Positions 17,209 through 27,082 are shown, counted from the first letter of the stretch. The stretch: DNA of 64,000 nucleotides from CALOBA01 sp942491465 (GCA_942491465.1 CALOBA010000045.1:62001-126000); one strand, 5' to 3'. Program-made: numbers and translations. The notes: generated from the sequence alone by a model not told the origin.

Positions 17209-19963
17209 CTAGCCGTCGTCGTCCGGGTCGGGGCGCGGGGTTGGGTTGGCGTCCGGGTCCAGCAACCTGCGGGCCGCGTCCATGGCGCGGCGCAGCTCGG
17301 CGTGCCGCGGGTCGCCGGCGGCGACCGCCCGCCCGAGCCAGGTCTCGGCCCGTGCGAGCCAATGGGCGGCGCCGGTCGGGTCGTCGTGCTCGGTGGCGTG
17401 CTTGGCATAGTCGAGGCAGCGATCGACCAGCCGCGCCGGCTGGTCGGCCTCGCGGGTGCTCCAGATCGCGAAGGCCTCGTCGAACGCGGCCCTGGCCTCG
17501 GCCGGGCGGTGGGTCGCCGTCAGCACCCAGCCGATGTTGTCCAGCGATGTCGCGATGTGGGGATGCCCGGCCGGCAGGGCCTTGCGTCGGATCAGCAGGG
17601 CCTCCTCGTGCCGGGCCAGCGCCTCGTCGTGGCGGCCGAGGGCATGGAGCACCGAGGCGATGTTGTTCAGCGATAGCGCGATGGCGGGATGCCCGGCCGG
17701 CAGGGCCTTGCGTCGGATCAGCAGGGCCTCCTCGTGCCGGGCCAGCGCCTCGTCGTGGCGGCCGAGGGCATGGAGCACCGAGGCGATGTTGTTCAGCGAT
17801 ATCGCGATGTCGGGATGCCCGGCCGGCAGGGCCTTGCGTTGGATCAGCAGGGCCTCCTCGTGCCGGGCCAGCGCCTCGTCGTGGCGGCCGAGGGCATGGA
17901 GCACCGTGGCGATGTTGTTCAGCGATGACGCGATGTCGGGATGCCCGGCCGGCAGGGCCTTGCGTTGGATCGGCAGGGCCTCCTCGTGCCGGGCCAGCGC
18001 CTCGTCGTGGCGGCCGAGGGCATGGAGCACCGAGGCGATGTTGTTCAGCGATGACGCGATGGCGGGATGCCCGGCCGGCAGGGCCTTGCGTTCGATCAGC
18101 AGGGCCTCCTCGTGCCGGGCCAGCGCCTCGTCGTGGCGGCCGAGGTCGTGCAGGATCACGCCTGTGACGCCCAGCGCCGCCGCGACATTGGGGCTCCCGG
18201 CCCCCTCCGCCGCCCGCACCAGCGCCAACGCCTCATCGGCCGCGTCCAGCGCCCGCTCCAGCTCGCCGGCATCGTACAGGGCCATGGACAGCCGGTTCAG
18301 CCAAAGACGCCGCATCCCCACCGCCACCCCATTCGGCTGCCCGCCATAGGCTTCCAGCCAGCTGATCCGCCGCCAGATCGGCCAGCGCTCGCCGTGCTGT
18401 TCGTAGGCGAGCCAGAGGGCCTCCGGGGTGATGCGGCGGGCGGCGAGGTCGGCGATGAGCTGGTGGCGGGCGGTCTCGGCGTGGGCGGCGTCGAGCCAGT
18501 AGAAGAGTTCGCCGGACAGGGCCTCGGCGCGGCTGAGGTCGCCGAGCTCGGCGAGCAGGGCGCGGTGCAGGGCGAGGCCGCCGCGGTTGTTCGGGCTCAG
18601 GGTCTGGCTGACCTGGGCGAACAGGGCCTCGGCGCGGGCGCAGCGCTGGCGGCGGCTTTGGCGGCGGCGCAGGTGCAGCGCGAGCAGCGGGTTGGCGAAT
18701 TCGAAGACCTCGTTGGCGGGGAAGTCCGGGTGGCGCCCGCCGTGGTAGATGAGCGTCGGCGCGCCGTCGTCGGGCTCCACCAGCGTGGCGTCGATGAGGT
18801 CGAGCAGGGCGTCGGCGTCCGCGGGCGGGTCGATGCAGGCGGCGATGGGCTCGAACGGGGCCGGGCCGGCGCAGAGGCAGGCGAGGTCGAGGAAGGGGCG
18901 CAGGGCCGCGGCCGTGGTTGGATCATCGCCGTTGCGCAGGCGCTCCAGGCGGGTGTCCAGCGCGGCGAACAGCTCCGGCCCGAGCAGGGCGTCGATGGCC
19001 TCGGCGTCGGGCTCGCGCAGGCGCCAGCAGCCCTCCGCGTCCGGGCCGATGAGGTCGCGGGCGGCCAGATCGGCGAGCTTGAGCGCGGCCAGGCCGGGGG
19101 CGCCGCGGGCGTAGGCGCCGACGCTCCGATACAGCCAGTCGGGCAGATCGACGGCGCCCAGGCCCGCGCCCAGCCCGGCGGCCAGGCGCCGGGGCAGGTC
19201 GTCGGCGGGCAGCGGCTCCAGGCGCAGGGCCAGGGGCTCCAGGTCGGCATAGGCCGGTCGCGGGCTGTCGTCGCCCTGGGTGAAGGCCAGGCAGAGCCCC
19301 GGCAGGCTCGGCAGCCAGCGCAGCAACAGCACCCGCAGGCTGGCGTCGGGCTGGCGTTGCTCGGGGATCTGCAGGAGCAGCCCGGCGCCGGCGTTGTGCT
19401 CGCCGACCCAGTCGATGAGCTCGCGCAGGGTCTCCAGGAAGCGCTCGGCGGGGGGGCGCTTGAGCGCCGGCTGCCAGTGGCGGCGGAACAGCCCGAGCAG
19501 TCGCCGCGCCGGCAGCTCCAGCTGCACCGACAGCGGCAGCCAGGCGAGCCGGTCCCAGCCGCTGAGCGGCAGGTTGAGATTGAGCTTGGCCTCCTCCACC
19601 AGCCCCCGCAGCATCGCGGCCCGCTCGGCGCCGCCGGGGCGCGCGCGCAGCCGGGTGATGAAGTGCTCCAGATAGTCGCCGACGACCACGCCGTCGGGGC
19701 TGACCGCATCCAGGTCCATGGACTCGCAGACCCAGGGGTGGCCGCGGGGGGCGGCGGCATGGGCGGCGGCCCGCAGCAGATAGCCCTTGCCGCTGCCGGA
19801 CGGTCCGCGCAGCTCGATGACGCGCTGGAAGCCCGCGTCCTCGCCGCACAGGGCCGCGCACAGGCGCCGGTGCTGGTCCGGGTCCTGCAGGTTCCAGCGC
19901 CGGTATTGGTCGTCGGGGTCGGCGAAGGCGATGCCGTCGGGGGTCGGGGGTGGTGGTGGTCAT
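17209..19963 (-). CDS. P-loop NTPase with C-terminal TPR repeats; frameshifted near its start
   Basis: About 917 residues if one base is removed. The ATG at 19963 opens MTTTTPDP and then leaves frame. The main frame resumes in DGIAFADPDDQYRRWNL, so a single extra G lies in one of the two five-G runs at 19939-19943 or 19946-19950 (plus strand). A Walker A motif RGPSGSGKGYLLRAA sits around residue 50, followed by a ~400-residue helical STAND/AAA-like region. From ~residue 575 there are kinesin-light-chain-type TPRs. Five consecutive 42-residue units (LGRHDEALARHEEALLI, then KALPAGHP) are almost identical in protein and DNA (17560-18160). The domain order resembles STAND signalling or defence ATPases, but no effector domain is recognised. 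Function unknown. Confidence 0.75.
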
Positions 19964-20197
19964 CGGGGGTGGGGCGTCGGGCCGGGGTTGGCCGTCGGGA
20001 GGGTTGGCCTTGGGCCTGTGCGGGGTTCTACGTCGTTTCGGCCGGAGTGCATCGACCGGCTCGCGCGGGCAGTAGAATCTTCGCCCTGGGGCGCCAGGCT
20101 GAAGGATCGACAGGGTATCCTTGGCTCGACCGAAACGCCAGCGTGAGGGCAAGGGGCTTGCGCCCCGGCCCGAGCAAGACCGAACAACGGAGTTCAG

Positions 20198-21301
20198 ATG
20201 TCCGAAGACAAGAGAGCAACCCCTGCTGCGCCTTCCGTCGGCGCGCGCGACGGGCAGGGTCCCGCAACGATTCAACCCGCCTCACCGCACCCGCGCCGCA
20301 TCCTGATGGCGGGCGGTACCGGCACCATCGGTCGGGCCGTGGTGGCCGACCTCGTGGCGCGAGGGCATGAGGTCGTTTGCATCGTGCGGCCACGCGCGGG
20401 CAAGCGTGCCAAGTCCACAAGCAAGCAGGGTTCGGCCTTCGGTCCGGCCCGCGGCATCGAGGACCTGGCAGGCGCCGAGGTGCGCCCTTGCCAGGTGACC
20501 GATCCGGCTTCCCTGAGGGAACAGGGTCTGCGCGACGAAGGCTTCGATGCGATCGTCTCGTGCCTGGCTTCGCGCACCGGAGAGCCGCGGGACGCCTGGG
20601 CGATCGACCACCAGGCAAACCTGAACCTGCTGCACCAGGGCCGGGCGGCCGGGGCGACGCAGATGGTGCTGTTGTCGGCGATCTGCGTACAACGGCCCAG
20701 GCTTGCGTTCCAACAGGCGAAGCTCGCGTTCGAGGCGGCGTTGGCGGAATCTGGATTGACCTACTCCATCGTCCGTGCAACCGCCTTCTTCAAGTCGCTC
20801 GCGGGACAGATCGAACGGGTGCGCCAAGGCAAACCCTATCTGCTGTTCGGCGACGGTCGGCTCACCGCCTGCAAGCCCATCAGCGATCGAGACCTGGCCG
20901 CCTACATGGCCGATTGCCTGGACGACGCATCGCTTCAGGACAGGATCCTGCCGATCGGCGGCCCGGGGCCAGCGATCACGCCGCTGGAGCAAGGCGAGCG
21001 CCTGTTCGAGCTGCTCGGTCGCGAGCCGCGCTACAAGCAAGTGCCGGTTGCCCTGATCAAGAACATCGCAGCCGCCTTGGGTGCGGCGGGCAAGCTCATC
21101 CCGCCCCTGGCCGTCAAGGCCGAGCTCGCGCGCATCGGCCACTACTACGCGACCGAATCGATGCTCGTGCTCGATCCCGCCACCGGCCTATACGACGCCG
21201 ACGCAACCCCGGAGGCCGGTCGGGATACGCTGTTTGACTACTATCGGGACGTCATCGCCGGCGCCGAGACGGTGGAGCGCGGCGAGCATGCCGTCTTTTG
21301 A
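20198..21301 (+). CDS. bciA: Divinyl (proto)chlorophyllide a 8-vinyl reductase
   Basis: 367 residues. NADPH-dependent reduction of the 8-vinyl group during (bacterio)chlorophyll synthesis. An N-terminal extension of ~35 residues precedes the extended-SDR/NmrA-like Rossmann motif ILMAGGTGTIGRAVVADLV. Further family features are QLVFEAAL-like QQAKLAFEAALAESGLTY, IVRATAFFKSLAGQI, and the C-terminal ELARIGHYYATESMLVLD. Strong ribosome site (GGAG) before the ATG. No other photosynthesis gene is adjacent. It converges on cbbM and shares its terminator. This is one of two genes that mark the genome as phototrophic. Confidence 0.92.
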   Translation: MSEDKRATPAAPSVGARDGQGPATIQPASPHPRRILMAGGTGTIGRAVVADLVARGHEVVCIVRPRAGKRAKSTSKQGSAFGPARGIEDLAGAEVRPCQVTDPASLREQGLRDEGFDAIVSCLASRTGEPRDAWAIDHQANLNLLHQGRAAGATQMVLLSAICVQRPRLAFQQAKLAFEAALAESGLTYSIVRATAFFKSLAGQIERVRQGKPYLLFGDGRLTACKPISDRDLAAYMADCLDDASLQDRILPIGGPGPAITPLEQGERLFELLGREPRYKQVPVALIKNIAAALGAAGKLIPPLAVKAELARIGHYYATESMLVLDPATGLYDADATPEAGRDTLFDYYRDVIAGAETVERGEHAVF

Positions 21302-21452
21302 GCGCGCAAGCGGAAGGCGCGGGGGAATTCCTTGGGCTTGTTCCTGCCGGGTAAAGGCATCGGCGCCCAGCAAAGTAATGAAAATCGACGTAGTGTGTTC
21401 GATTTCCATCGTTGTGAACTCGGTATCGGAAGCTTCCGTCGGCGGGACAGAC

Positions 21453-21490
21453 AAAAAAAGGGCGCCGCTCTCGCGAGCGGCGCCCTTTAT
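21453..21490. terminator. Bidirectional terminator between bciA and cbbM
   Basis: A perfect hairpin (AGGGCGCCGCTCTCGC and its complement) flanked by a run of seven A on the left and CCCTTTAT on the right. Read leftwards for cbbM it ends in seven T, an excellent intrinsic terminator. Read rightwards for bciA it ends in a short T stretch. Confidence 0.85.
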
Positions 21491-21521
21491 CGGCTAAGCG
21501 CGGGCGCTGCCCGCGCGGGGC

Positions 21522-22919
21522 CTAGGCCTCGGCGGCAAAGGACCCGAGCTGCTCGCGCCAGCCCGGGAAGAGCTGGTCGGCGTCGTGCTCGAACGACGTG
21601 AAGGCGCGGGCGAATTCCTTGTGCTCCTTGGCGAACGCGATGGGGTCGGCGCCGGACTTCCAGCACTCGTAGGCCTGGAGCAGCGACTTGGCGCCGGCGG
21701 CCGGGGAGTCGATGTGGCCGTAGGAGCCGCCGCCGGCGGTGTTGATGATGTTGGCGTGGCCCAGGTTCTTGAAGAAGCCGGGCAGGCGCAGCGCATTCAT
21801 GCCACCGGAGATGATCGGCGTGGTGGGCTTCATGCCGTCCCACTCCTGGTAGTAGATCGGGCCTTCGGCGGCATCGCGCTCGACCATGTAGGCGATGTTG
21901 CGATCATCGGCCTCACCTTCCATCTTGCCGTAGCCCATGGTGCCGACGTGGATGCCCGAGGCGCCCTGCAGACGCGACATCTTGGCCAGCACGAAGGCGG
22001 TGTAGCCGCGCTTGGCGCTGGGGGAGGTGATGGCGCCGTGGCCGGCGCGATGGTAATGCAGATACTGCTCCGGGTACTGGCGACGGGCGGTGGTGACCAT
22101 GCCGGGGCCGCCGACGTAGCCGTCCACCAGGAAGGCCAGCTTGTCGGCGTCGGGGCCGAAGGTCTCCAGCGCGAAGTCGGCGCGGGCGCACATCTCGAAG
22201 TGGTCGTCGGCGGTGATGTTCATCGAGAACAGCTTGGCCTCGCCGGTCTCGTCCATGGCGCGCTTCATCGCGTCGTAGACCAGCGGCATGACCTGCTTGA
22301 TCGGGGCGAAGACCTGGTTGCCCTGGGGCTCGTCGTTCTTGATGAAGTCGCCCCCGAGCCAGAACTGGTAGGCGGCCTCGGCGAAGGGCTCGGGGCGCAG
22401 GCCGAGCTTGGGCTTGATGATGGTGCCGGCGATGTAGCCGCCGTCCACAACCGGACGGCCGAGCATGCGCCAGAGGTCGGCAATGCCCTTGGACGGGCCG
22501 TCGAACAGCTGGATGGCCCGCGGCGGCACCCAGAAGTCGATCATCTTGGCGTGCTCGATGTCGCCCATGCCCTGGTTGTTGCCGATGGTCAGCGTCAGGA
22601 ACGAGACCAGCATCATGCGCCCGTCGATGACGTTGCGGTCGAACAGATCGAGCGGGTAGGCGATGCGCATGTCCTCGGTCTGCTCATCGATGTGATAGAC
22701 CAGCGCATCAAGGCCCTTGGTGAAGTCGTCGGTGGTGCAGACCTCAACGTTGGTGCCGGTGGACGACTCGGCGGCAAAGTGCGCGGCGGCCTCCAGGTAG
22801 CCGTAGCCGGTCTTGGGCTTCATCTTGTATGCACACAGGATGTGCTTGCCCCCTGCGATCAGGTCGGCTTCCGTCAGGGACAGGTCGGCGTAGCGCTTGG
22901 TTTGGTCAAGAAGTGCCAT
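21522..22919 (-). CDS. cbbM: Ribulose-1,5-bisphosphate carboxylase/oxygenase, form II
   Basis: 465 residues, full length. Fixes CO2 onto ribulose bisphosphate in the Calvin cycle. Active-site landmarks: GTIIKPKLGLRPE (catalytic Lys), the GGDFIKNDEPQGNQ loop with the carbamylated Lys and metal-binding Asp/Glu, HYHRAGHGAITSP (His), loop 6 GTMGYGKMEGE, and ISGGMNALRLPGFF with TAGGGSYGHIDSP. Start fits a GAGAG site upstream. Typical of form II: no small-subunit gene is present. Neither cbbR nor cbbQO lies alongside, so control must act in trans. Confidence 0.98.
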   Translation of the reverse strand: MALLDQTKRYADLSLTEADLIAGGKHILCAYKMKPKTGYGYLEAAAHFAAESSTGTNVEVCTTDDFTKGLDALVYHIDEQTEDMRIAYPLDLFDRNVIDGRMMLVSFLTLTIGNNQGMGDIEHAKMIDFWVPPRAIQLFDGPSKGIADLWRMLGRPVVDGGYIAGTIIKPKLGLRPEPFAEAAYQFWLGGDFIKNDEPQGNQVFAPIKQVMPLVYDAMKRAMDETGEAKLFSMNITADDHFEMCARADFALETFGPDADKLAFLVDGYVGGPGMVTTARRQYPEQYLHYHRAGHGAITSPSAKRGYTAFVLAKMSRLQGASGIHVGTMGYGKMEGEADDRNIAYMVERDAAEGPIYYQEWDGMKPTTPIISGGMNALRLPGFFKNLGHANIINTAGGGSYGHIDSPAAGAKSLLQAYECWKSGADPIAFAKEHKEFARAFTSFEHDADQLFPGWREQLGSFAAEA

Positions 22920-23039
22920 GGTGTTGTCTCTCTTTGGTGTCTTGCGGCCGGGCAGGCCGTGGATTGTGGCTGGGGGAGCGGGCGGCTTGCGCCTGTGGGC
23001 TGCACCCCGTTCAATTCCCCACCAGATTACAGGCTTTAA

Positions 23040-23100
23040 GGTTATAAGTATATTTTGACTTTCTTATGTGAGGGATAAGCATCGCCCTATACACCGATTG
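23040..23100 (-). promoter_or_regulatory. Putative cbbM promoter with LysR-type (CbbR-like) box
   Basis: The 280 bp upstream of cbbM are clearly AT-richer than the surroundings. On the minus strand a TATACT -10 (plus 23047-23052) has no good -35, typical of activated promoters. Just upstream of it, 23064-23078 reads TTATGTGAGGGATAA, a T-N11-A dyad like LysR-family boxes. CbbR control is expected for cbb genes, but no cbbR is in the window. Inference from sequence only. Confidence 0.4.
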
Positions 23101-23200
23101 ACAATTCTTCATCCGGAGCCGAAGTCACTGCCGGCTACCCAGGCGGCATGATGCGTTGGATGCTGGAACCAGCCTGAGCCGCCGTCGGCGCTCCACGGCG

Positions 23201-23524
23201 CTACTCATCCGAAATACCCAAACGGCTCCACCAGTCTTGGGCCGCGTTCAGTACGCGGACCACCGAGATTCCGTTGGGTCGGGGCAGATAGAAGACGAGG
23301 AACGTTTCAAAGCCCCGTATCCGCCACTTTCGCAGTCCGGCGAGGCGTGGATTGCTTGGGGTCAGTGCCACGCCGATGAGCGGCTGTTCGGCGAGCGCTT
23401 CGAAGGTGGCGCGGGCGTTGGCGAAGAAGCGCTCCGCGGTGTCGAGATCGGCGGACTCGGCCAGGTAGACGAAGTGCTGGACGAGGTCTCTGCGTGCAGC
23501 GGCACGCTGTGCGACCTTGGCCAT
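23201..23524 (-). CDS. parE: ParE/RelE-type toxin
   Basis: 107 residues. ParE fold signature: AARRDLVQHFVYLAES at the N-terminus, AERFFANARATFEAL in the middle, and the C-terminal strands RKWRIRGFETFLVFY and ISVVRVLNAAQDW. Family members poison DNA gyrase or, in RelE relatives, cut mRNA; which applies here cannot be told. The start overlaps the antitoxin stop by one base (TGATG). Lies ~280 bp behind the cbbM start, on the same strand. Confidence 0.88.
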   Translation of the reverse strand: MAKVAQRAAARRDLVQHFVYLAESADLDTAERFFANARATFEALAEQPLIGVALTPSNPRLAGLRKWRIRGFETFLVFYLPRPNGISVVRVLNAAQDWWSRLGISDE

Positions 23525-23784
23525 CAGCGCTGCTGCCGGCGCTTGCTTAGCAAATCTGCTGCTTCGTTGCTCATCTCGGTCCAGGCATCCGCGTCGAGTG
23601 CCGTCTCGGGGCCGTCGAGACCGTCGAGCAGGGCAGCCTCCAACGGGGCTTCGGTCTGGCGCTCCTCGTCGGCGCGAATCAGGGCGCCGACATACTCGCT
23701 CGCATCGCGGTAGGGGCCTTGGGCGACGCGTCCATCGACGAATCGCTTTACCGCATCTGGTAGTGAAATATTTAGCTGGTGCAT
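23524..23784 (-). CDS. parD: ParD-type ribbon-helix-helix antitoxin
   Basis: 86 residues. N-terminal ribbon-helix-helix DNA-binding domain (LNISLPDAVKRFVDGRVAQG) and the characteristic DASEYVGALIR. A longer acidic/basic C-terminal tail should wrap the ParE toxin. First gene of the operon, with the toxin immediately downstream. Expected to autorepress its promoter. Confidence 0.87.
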   Translation of the reverse strand: MHQLNISLPDAVKRFVDGRVAQGPYRDASEYVGALIRADEERQTEAPLEAALLDGLDGPETALDADAWTEMSNEAADLLSKRRQQR

Positions 23785-23911
23785 GTCTTAGCTCAAATCT
23801 GGATAACGGATAGGAAATCCAACCGCCTCTCGGCGTCTAGCGCCGCGTGAATATCGCGCCTAGGAGCCTGTCCGGCTTAGGCGGCCGTAGCGAGGGACAG
23901 CGGGCTGGGGA

Positions 23912-24397
23912 TCAGTCCAGGAAGGGGATGCTGAGCGGGTAGGGCCAGCGCTCGCCATTGCTGGCCTTGATGGCGCCGATGATGGGGAAGACCACACCGA
24001 GGATCAGCACGATGATCAGTAGGGGCAGGCCGATGACGATCAGCGTCAGCAGGCCGGCGACGATGGTGTAGATCAGCGCCGACAGGACCCAGTTCATGAC
24101 CAGCTTGCCGTGGGCGTCGAGGCCCGGGACTGCGTCTTTCTTGAGCTGCCAGATGAGCAGCGGCGCGATCAGCCCGCCGAACGGGATGAGGAAGCCGGAG
24201 AGTTGGGACAGGTGCAGGAACAGCGCCCAGTCTTTGGCCTGTTGCTCGGTGTCGATCGGCTTCGGCTTCGGCTTCGGCTCGCCCGGCGGCAAGGCGTCGG
24301 ACAGCACGCGCTGTTTGGCCTGGATGAACTCTTCTTCGGTGATGGCGCCGCGGGCCTTGAGCTGGCTCAGGCGCTCGATCTCGTCGCTGATGGTCAT
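23912..24397 (-). CDS. DUF4870 membrane protein with N-terminal SHOCT motif
   Basis: 161 residues. Residues 1-35 are a SHOCT-like short helical domain (IERLSQLKARGAITEEEF). After a Pro/Lys-rich linker, residues 55-150 form three hydrophobic helices of DUF4870 (GGLIAPLLIWQLKKD, GKLVMNWVLSALIY). The family are small membrane proteins of unknown role, often with a modified second helix near conserved charged residues. Monocistronic. Confidence 0.85.
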   Translation of the reverse strand: MTISDEIERLSQLKARGAITEEEFIQAKQRVLSDALPPGEPKPKPKPIDTEQQAKDWALFLHLSQLSGFLIPFGGLIAPLLIWQLKKDAVPGLDAHGKLVMNWVLSALIYTIVAGLLTLIVIGLPLLIIVLILGVVFPIIGAIKASNGERWPYPLSIPFLD

Positions 24398-24459
24398 GGT
24401 TCAAGTCTCGTGCGTCAGGCCCTTGCCAGGGTTCAGCATGCCGTTCGGGTCGAGCTGGC

Positions 24460-24535
24460 GCCCTATAGTAGCGCTAAACCAGATGTTGTTGGTCTGTGTT
24501 CAGCCGCAGCCGGCGGCGCTGCGGATCAATCACAA
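24460..24535. repeat. ~70-bp repeat, copy 1
   Basis: Begins near GAGCTGGCG and continues TATAGTAGCGCTAAACCAG, then TGTTGTTGGT and TTCAGCCGCAGCCGGCG. It matches the segment at 58541-58615 with roughly 80-85 percent identity by eye. Located in the 289-bp gap 24398-24686, where no gene is supported. Nature unknown. Confidence 0.6.
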
Positions 24536-24686
24536 AACGGCAATTGAGCCCAATTCCACCCGCCGAAGGATTACCTTCACCGTCTCGACCGCTTGGTCGC
24601 CGCATCGCCGTCATTGAGCTACCCTAGGGTTTCAGCGAGCAAAGCACAGGGCGAAGGCCGCATGAGTCGCGCCCGCCCACGGGACC

Positions 24687-25940
24687 ATGACACCAGCCCA
24701 GCACCATAATATTCACCTCAGCGGCCGACTGCTGCCAGGCGCGGATGTCCAGCACGCCGCCGCGGTGCTGGCAAGGTTCCTCCGTATCACCCCCGAGCGT
24801 GCGGCGGGCCTGCTCGACGGTGTCGGACGCTCGTTGCGCGGGCGCTTGAGCGCGACCCAGGCCGGGCGCATCCGCGATCGGCTGCGGGACGCGGGCATCG
24901 ACTGCAAAGTCCACTCGGCACCGGTGCCGGACAACGCCTCACCGGCGGCGGCACAGGCACCCGCCCGAGCAGGCGCAACCGCCGATGTCGCGCCAAACGC
25001 CGCCGCGCTGATCCCCGTCACCACCCGCTGCCCCGCTTGCGGCGCCGAGCAGACCGACCGGCACATCTGCGCCGTCTGCGGCATTGTGTTCGAGAAATAC
25101 CATGCGCGGGGGCGGGCAGCCGTGGCACCGCGCCGGGTGGCGTCCGTCGGCAGCCTCACCGATGACGCGCGCGCCGCCGAGCAGTGGCGCGTCGCCGGCC
25201 AGCTGCTATTGCTGGTGCTGCTGCTGAGCGTCGCGCTGGCGTTCTACAGCCACTGGCGCCGCGACCAACTCCCGGAGCCCGGCTTCTACGACCTGCACCG
25301 CCTGACCGAGCCGCGGCAGACCCCCACGGGCCGGCGGCCTTTCCAGGTGGAGCAAGAGGGCATCGTCTACAGCATTCGCCCGGTGGCCGACTACGTGCTC
25401 GATGGCGTTGTCGTCAGCCTGCACGACGCCCGGGCCTTCACCGACATCTGGCACCACGGCGACTGGCAGGACTTCATCAACATCCGCGACCTCTGCGTCG
25501 TCTGGGGCGGCAACGTCGCCCGCGGCGTGGTCCGCGACATGTACTTCCACAACGGCAACTGGACCTGCTGGGCCGAGGGCGTCGGCAACCGCATCCGGGG
25601 ACGCTTCAACGGTCACCAACTGTCCAACAACCACGTGCTTTCGGACGACCCGGCGGTACGCCGCGCCATCCGCCAGGTGCGGGTCGGCGACCAGATCCGT
25701 TTCCGCGGCGTACTCGCCCACTACGCCCACGACGGCGGCTTCTCGCGCGGCACCAGCACCACGCGCACCGACTCCGGCAACGGCGCCTGCGAGACGGTCT
25801 ACATCGACAACTTCGAGATTCTGCGCCAGCCCAACCGAGGCTGGCGCCTCGCCTACCGCGTCAGCCTCGTCACCGGCATCGCCGCCTTGCTTGGCAGCAT
25901 CGCCGTGCTCGCGCTGGGGCCGGTGGGGCGGCGGGATTGA
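24687..25940 (+). CDS. Zinc-ribbon membrane protein of unknown function
   Basis: 417 residues. Residues 1-75 are a small helical domain with basic residues (GRSLRGRLSATQAGRIRDRL). An Ala/Pro linker leads to a zinc ribbon at ~115-132 (CPACGAEQTDRHICAVCG). A transmembrane helix lies at ~170-190 (LLLLVLLLSVALAFY), then a ~190-residue domain rich in aromatic and His residues, and a last hydrophobic helix at ~395-410. The middle domain probably lies outside the cytoplasm. Not assigned to a named family. Convergent with the Nudix gene across a microsatellite. Confidence 0.7.
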   Translation: MTPAQHHNIHLSGRLLPGADVQHAAAVLARFLRITPERAAGLLDGVGRSLRGRLSATQAGRIRDRLRDAGIDCKVHSAPVPDNASPAAAQAPARAGATADVAPNAAALIPVTTRCPACGAEQTDRHICAVCGIVFEKYHARGRAAVAPRRVASVGSLTDDARAAEQWRVAGQLLLLVLLLSVALAFYSHWRRDQLPEPGFYDLHRLTEPRQTPTGRRPFQVEQEGIVYSIRPVADYVLDGVVVSLHDARAFTDIWHHGDWQDFINIRDLCVVWGGNVARGVVRDMYFHNGNWTCWAEGVGNRIRGRFNGHQLSNNHVLSDDPAVRRAIRQVRVGDQIRFRGVLAHYAHDGGFSRGTSTTRTDSGNGACETVYIDNFEILRQPNRGWRLAYRVSLVTGIAALLGSIAVLALGPVGRRD

Positions 25941-25997
25941 CGGCGCAACGCGACTGCGAGGGCACACTCAGGAAGAATTCAGAAACAAAGTGAACAT

Positions 25998-26141
<144 letters not shown>

Positions 26142-26213
26142 CTAGTTGTGCTATGGAGTCGTTTAACTTGTTAGTGAACCGTTACTAGAAGCGCTCCGGG
26201 CGCCCACCGCGGC

Positions 26214-27068
26214 TCAGGGCAACGGCGCCCGCAACCCCTGGATCAAGTCCGCATAATCCGGGTCATCCTGACTGATCAAGCCGTGGCGGATCAGGAAATC
26301 GATGATCACCAGGTTGCAGTTGAGCTTGAAGGTGTCGCTGTCGCGGACGGTCTCGATGACCTGCTCGATGGGCCAACGATGGAAGGCCGCGACCTCGTCA
26401 TCGTTGCAGCGCGGCACAAACGTCGCCGGCAGCTCCAAGTCGTAGCAGTACATCAGATCGGGCTTGAGGCCGCGGTCGGAGTCGCGGCAGTAGCTGACGG
26501 CGCCGACGGCGACCGCCCGGTCGGCCAGCTCGGCGGGGATGCTCGCCTCCTCCCAGCATTCCTTGCGCAGGTTTGCCGCCAGGGAGATCCCCCAGGGCAG
26601 CCCGCCGGCCACCGTGTTGTCCCAGTGGTTCGGGAACACGCGACGGTTGGCGGAGCGGCGCGGCACCCACATGGCGAGCCCGTCGGCGGTGCGCACATAG
26701 CCGTTCATGTGCTGGCCGAAGGCGCGCACGCCGAAGTAGGGGGCGCAGGCGCGGTCGATCAGGAAGCGCGCAGCGGCCCGGTTGCCCGGGGTGACCGGGT
26801 AGCGCTCGCCGTGCAGGTGGCTGACCAGGCCGCGGCGCTCCAGATCGGCGCAGATGGCGTGGAAGGCGTCGGTCCGCGCGTCGAAGCCGTTCGGCGCCTC
26901 GGCCCAGTGCAGCCCATCCGGGGCCAGCCGGAAATCGCCGCCGAGCCGCGCCAGGTCATCGGCAAACGGGCGACGCACCAGCCCGAGACGCTCGTCGCCG
27001 ACGCGAAAGTCGATGAAATCCGACGGCTGCCAGCGATTGCAGTTGCGGATATGGTCGATGAAGGCCAT
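26214..27068 (-). CDS. Nudix hydrolase with DUF4743 N-terminal domain
   Basis: 284 residues. The N-terminal ~120 residues match the DUF4743 extension. The Nudix domain follows, with box residues in GGLPWGISLAANLRKECWEE, where the REx2EE-like core binds metal. This architecture is shared with the Nudix proteins related to eukaryotic thiamine-pyrophosphokinase-linked enzymes; the substrate (oxidised thiamine phosphates in some relatives) is an inference. Last gene of a leftward group, 14 bp behind mazG, another pyrophosphohydrolase. Confidence 0.88.
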   Translation of the reverse strand: MAFIDHIRNCNRWQPSDFIDFRVGDERLGLVRRPFADDLARLGGDFRLAPDGLHWAEAPNGFDARTDAFHAICADLERRGLVSHLHGERYPVTPGNRAAARFLIDRACAPYFGVRAFGQHMNGYVRTADGLAMWVPRRSANRRVFPNHWDNTVAGGLPWGISLAANLRKECWEEASIPAELADRAVAVGAVSYCRDSDRGLKPDLMYCYDLELPATFVPRCNDDEVAAFHRWPIEQVIETVRDSDTFKLNCNLVIIDFLIRHGLISQDDPDYADLIQGLRAPLP

Positions 27069-27082
27069 CGATCAGCCCGCCA

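Noticed and set aside
17560..18160. 126-bp direct repeats as a CRISPR or satellite
   Set aside because: The period is exactly 42 codons in frame and encodes TPR units of the larger gene.
21302..21454. Small open frames between bciA and cbbM (for example 21188-21454 minus)
   Set aside because: They overlap the bciA end in antisense, have no family match, and the space is explained by a terminator.
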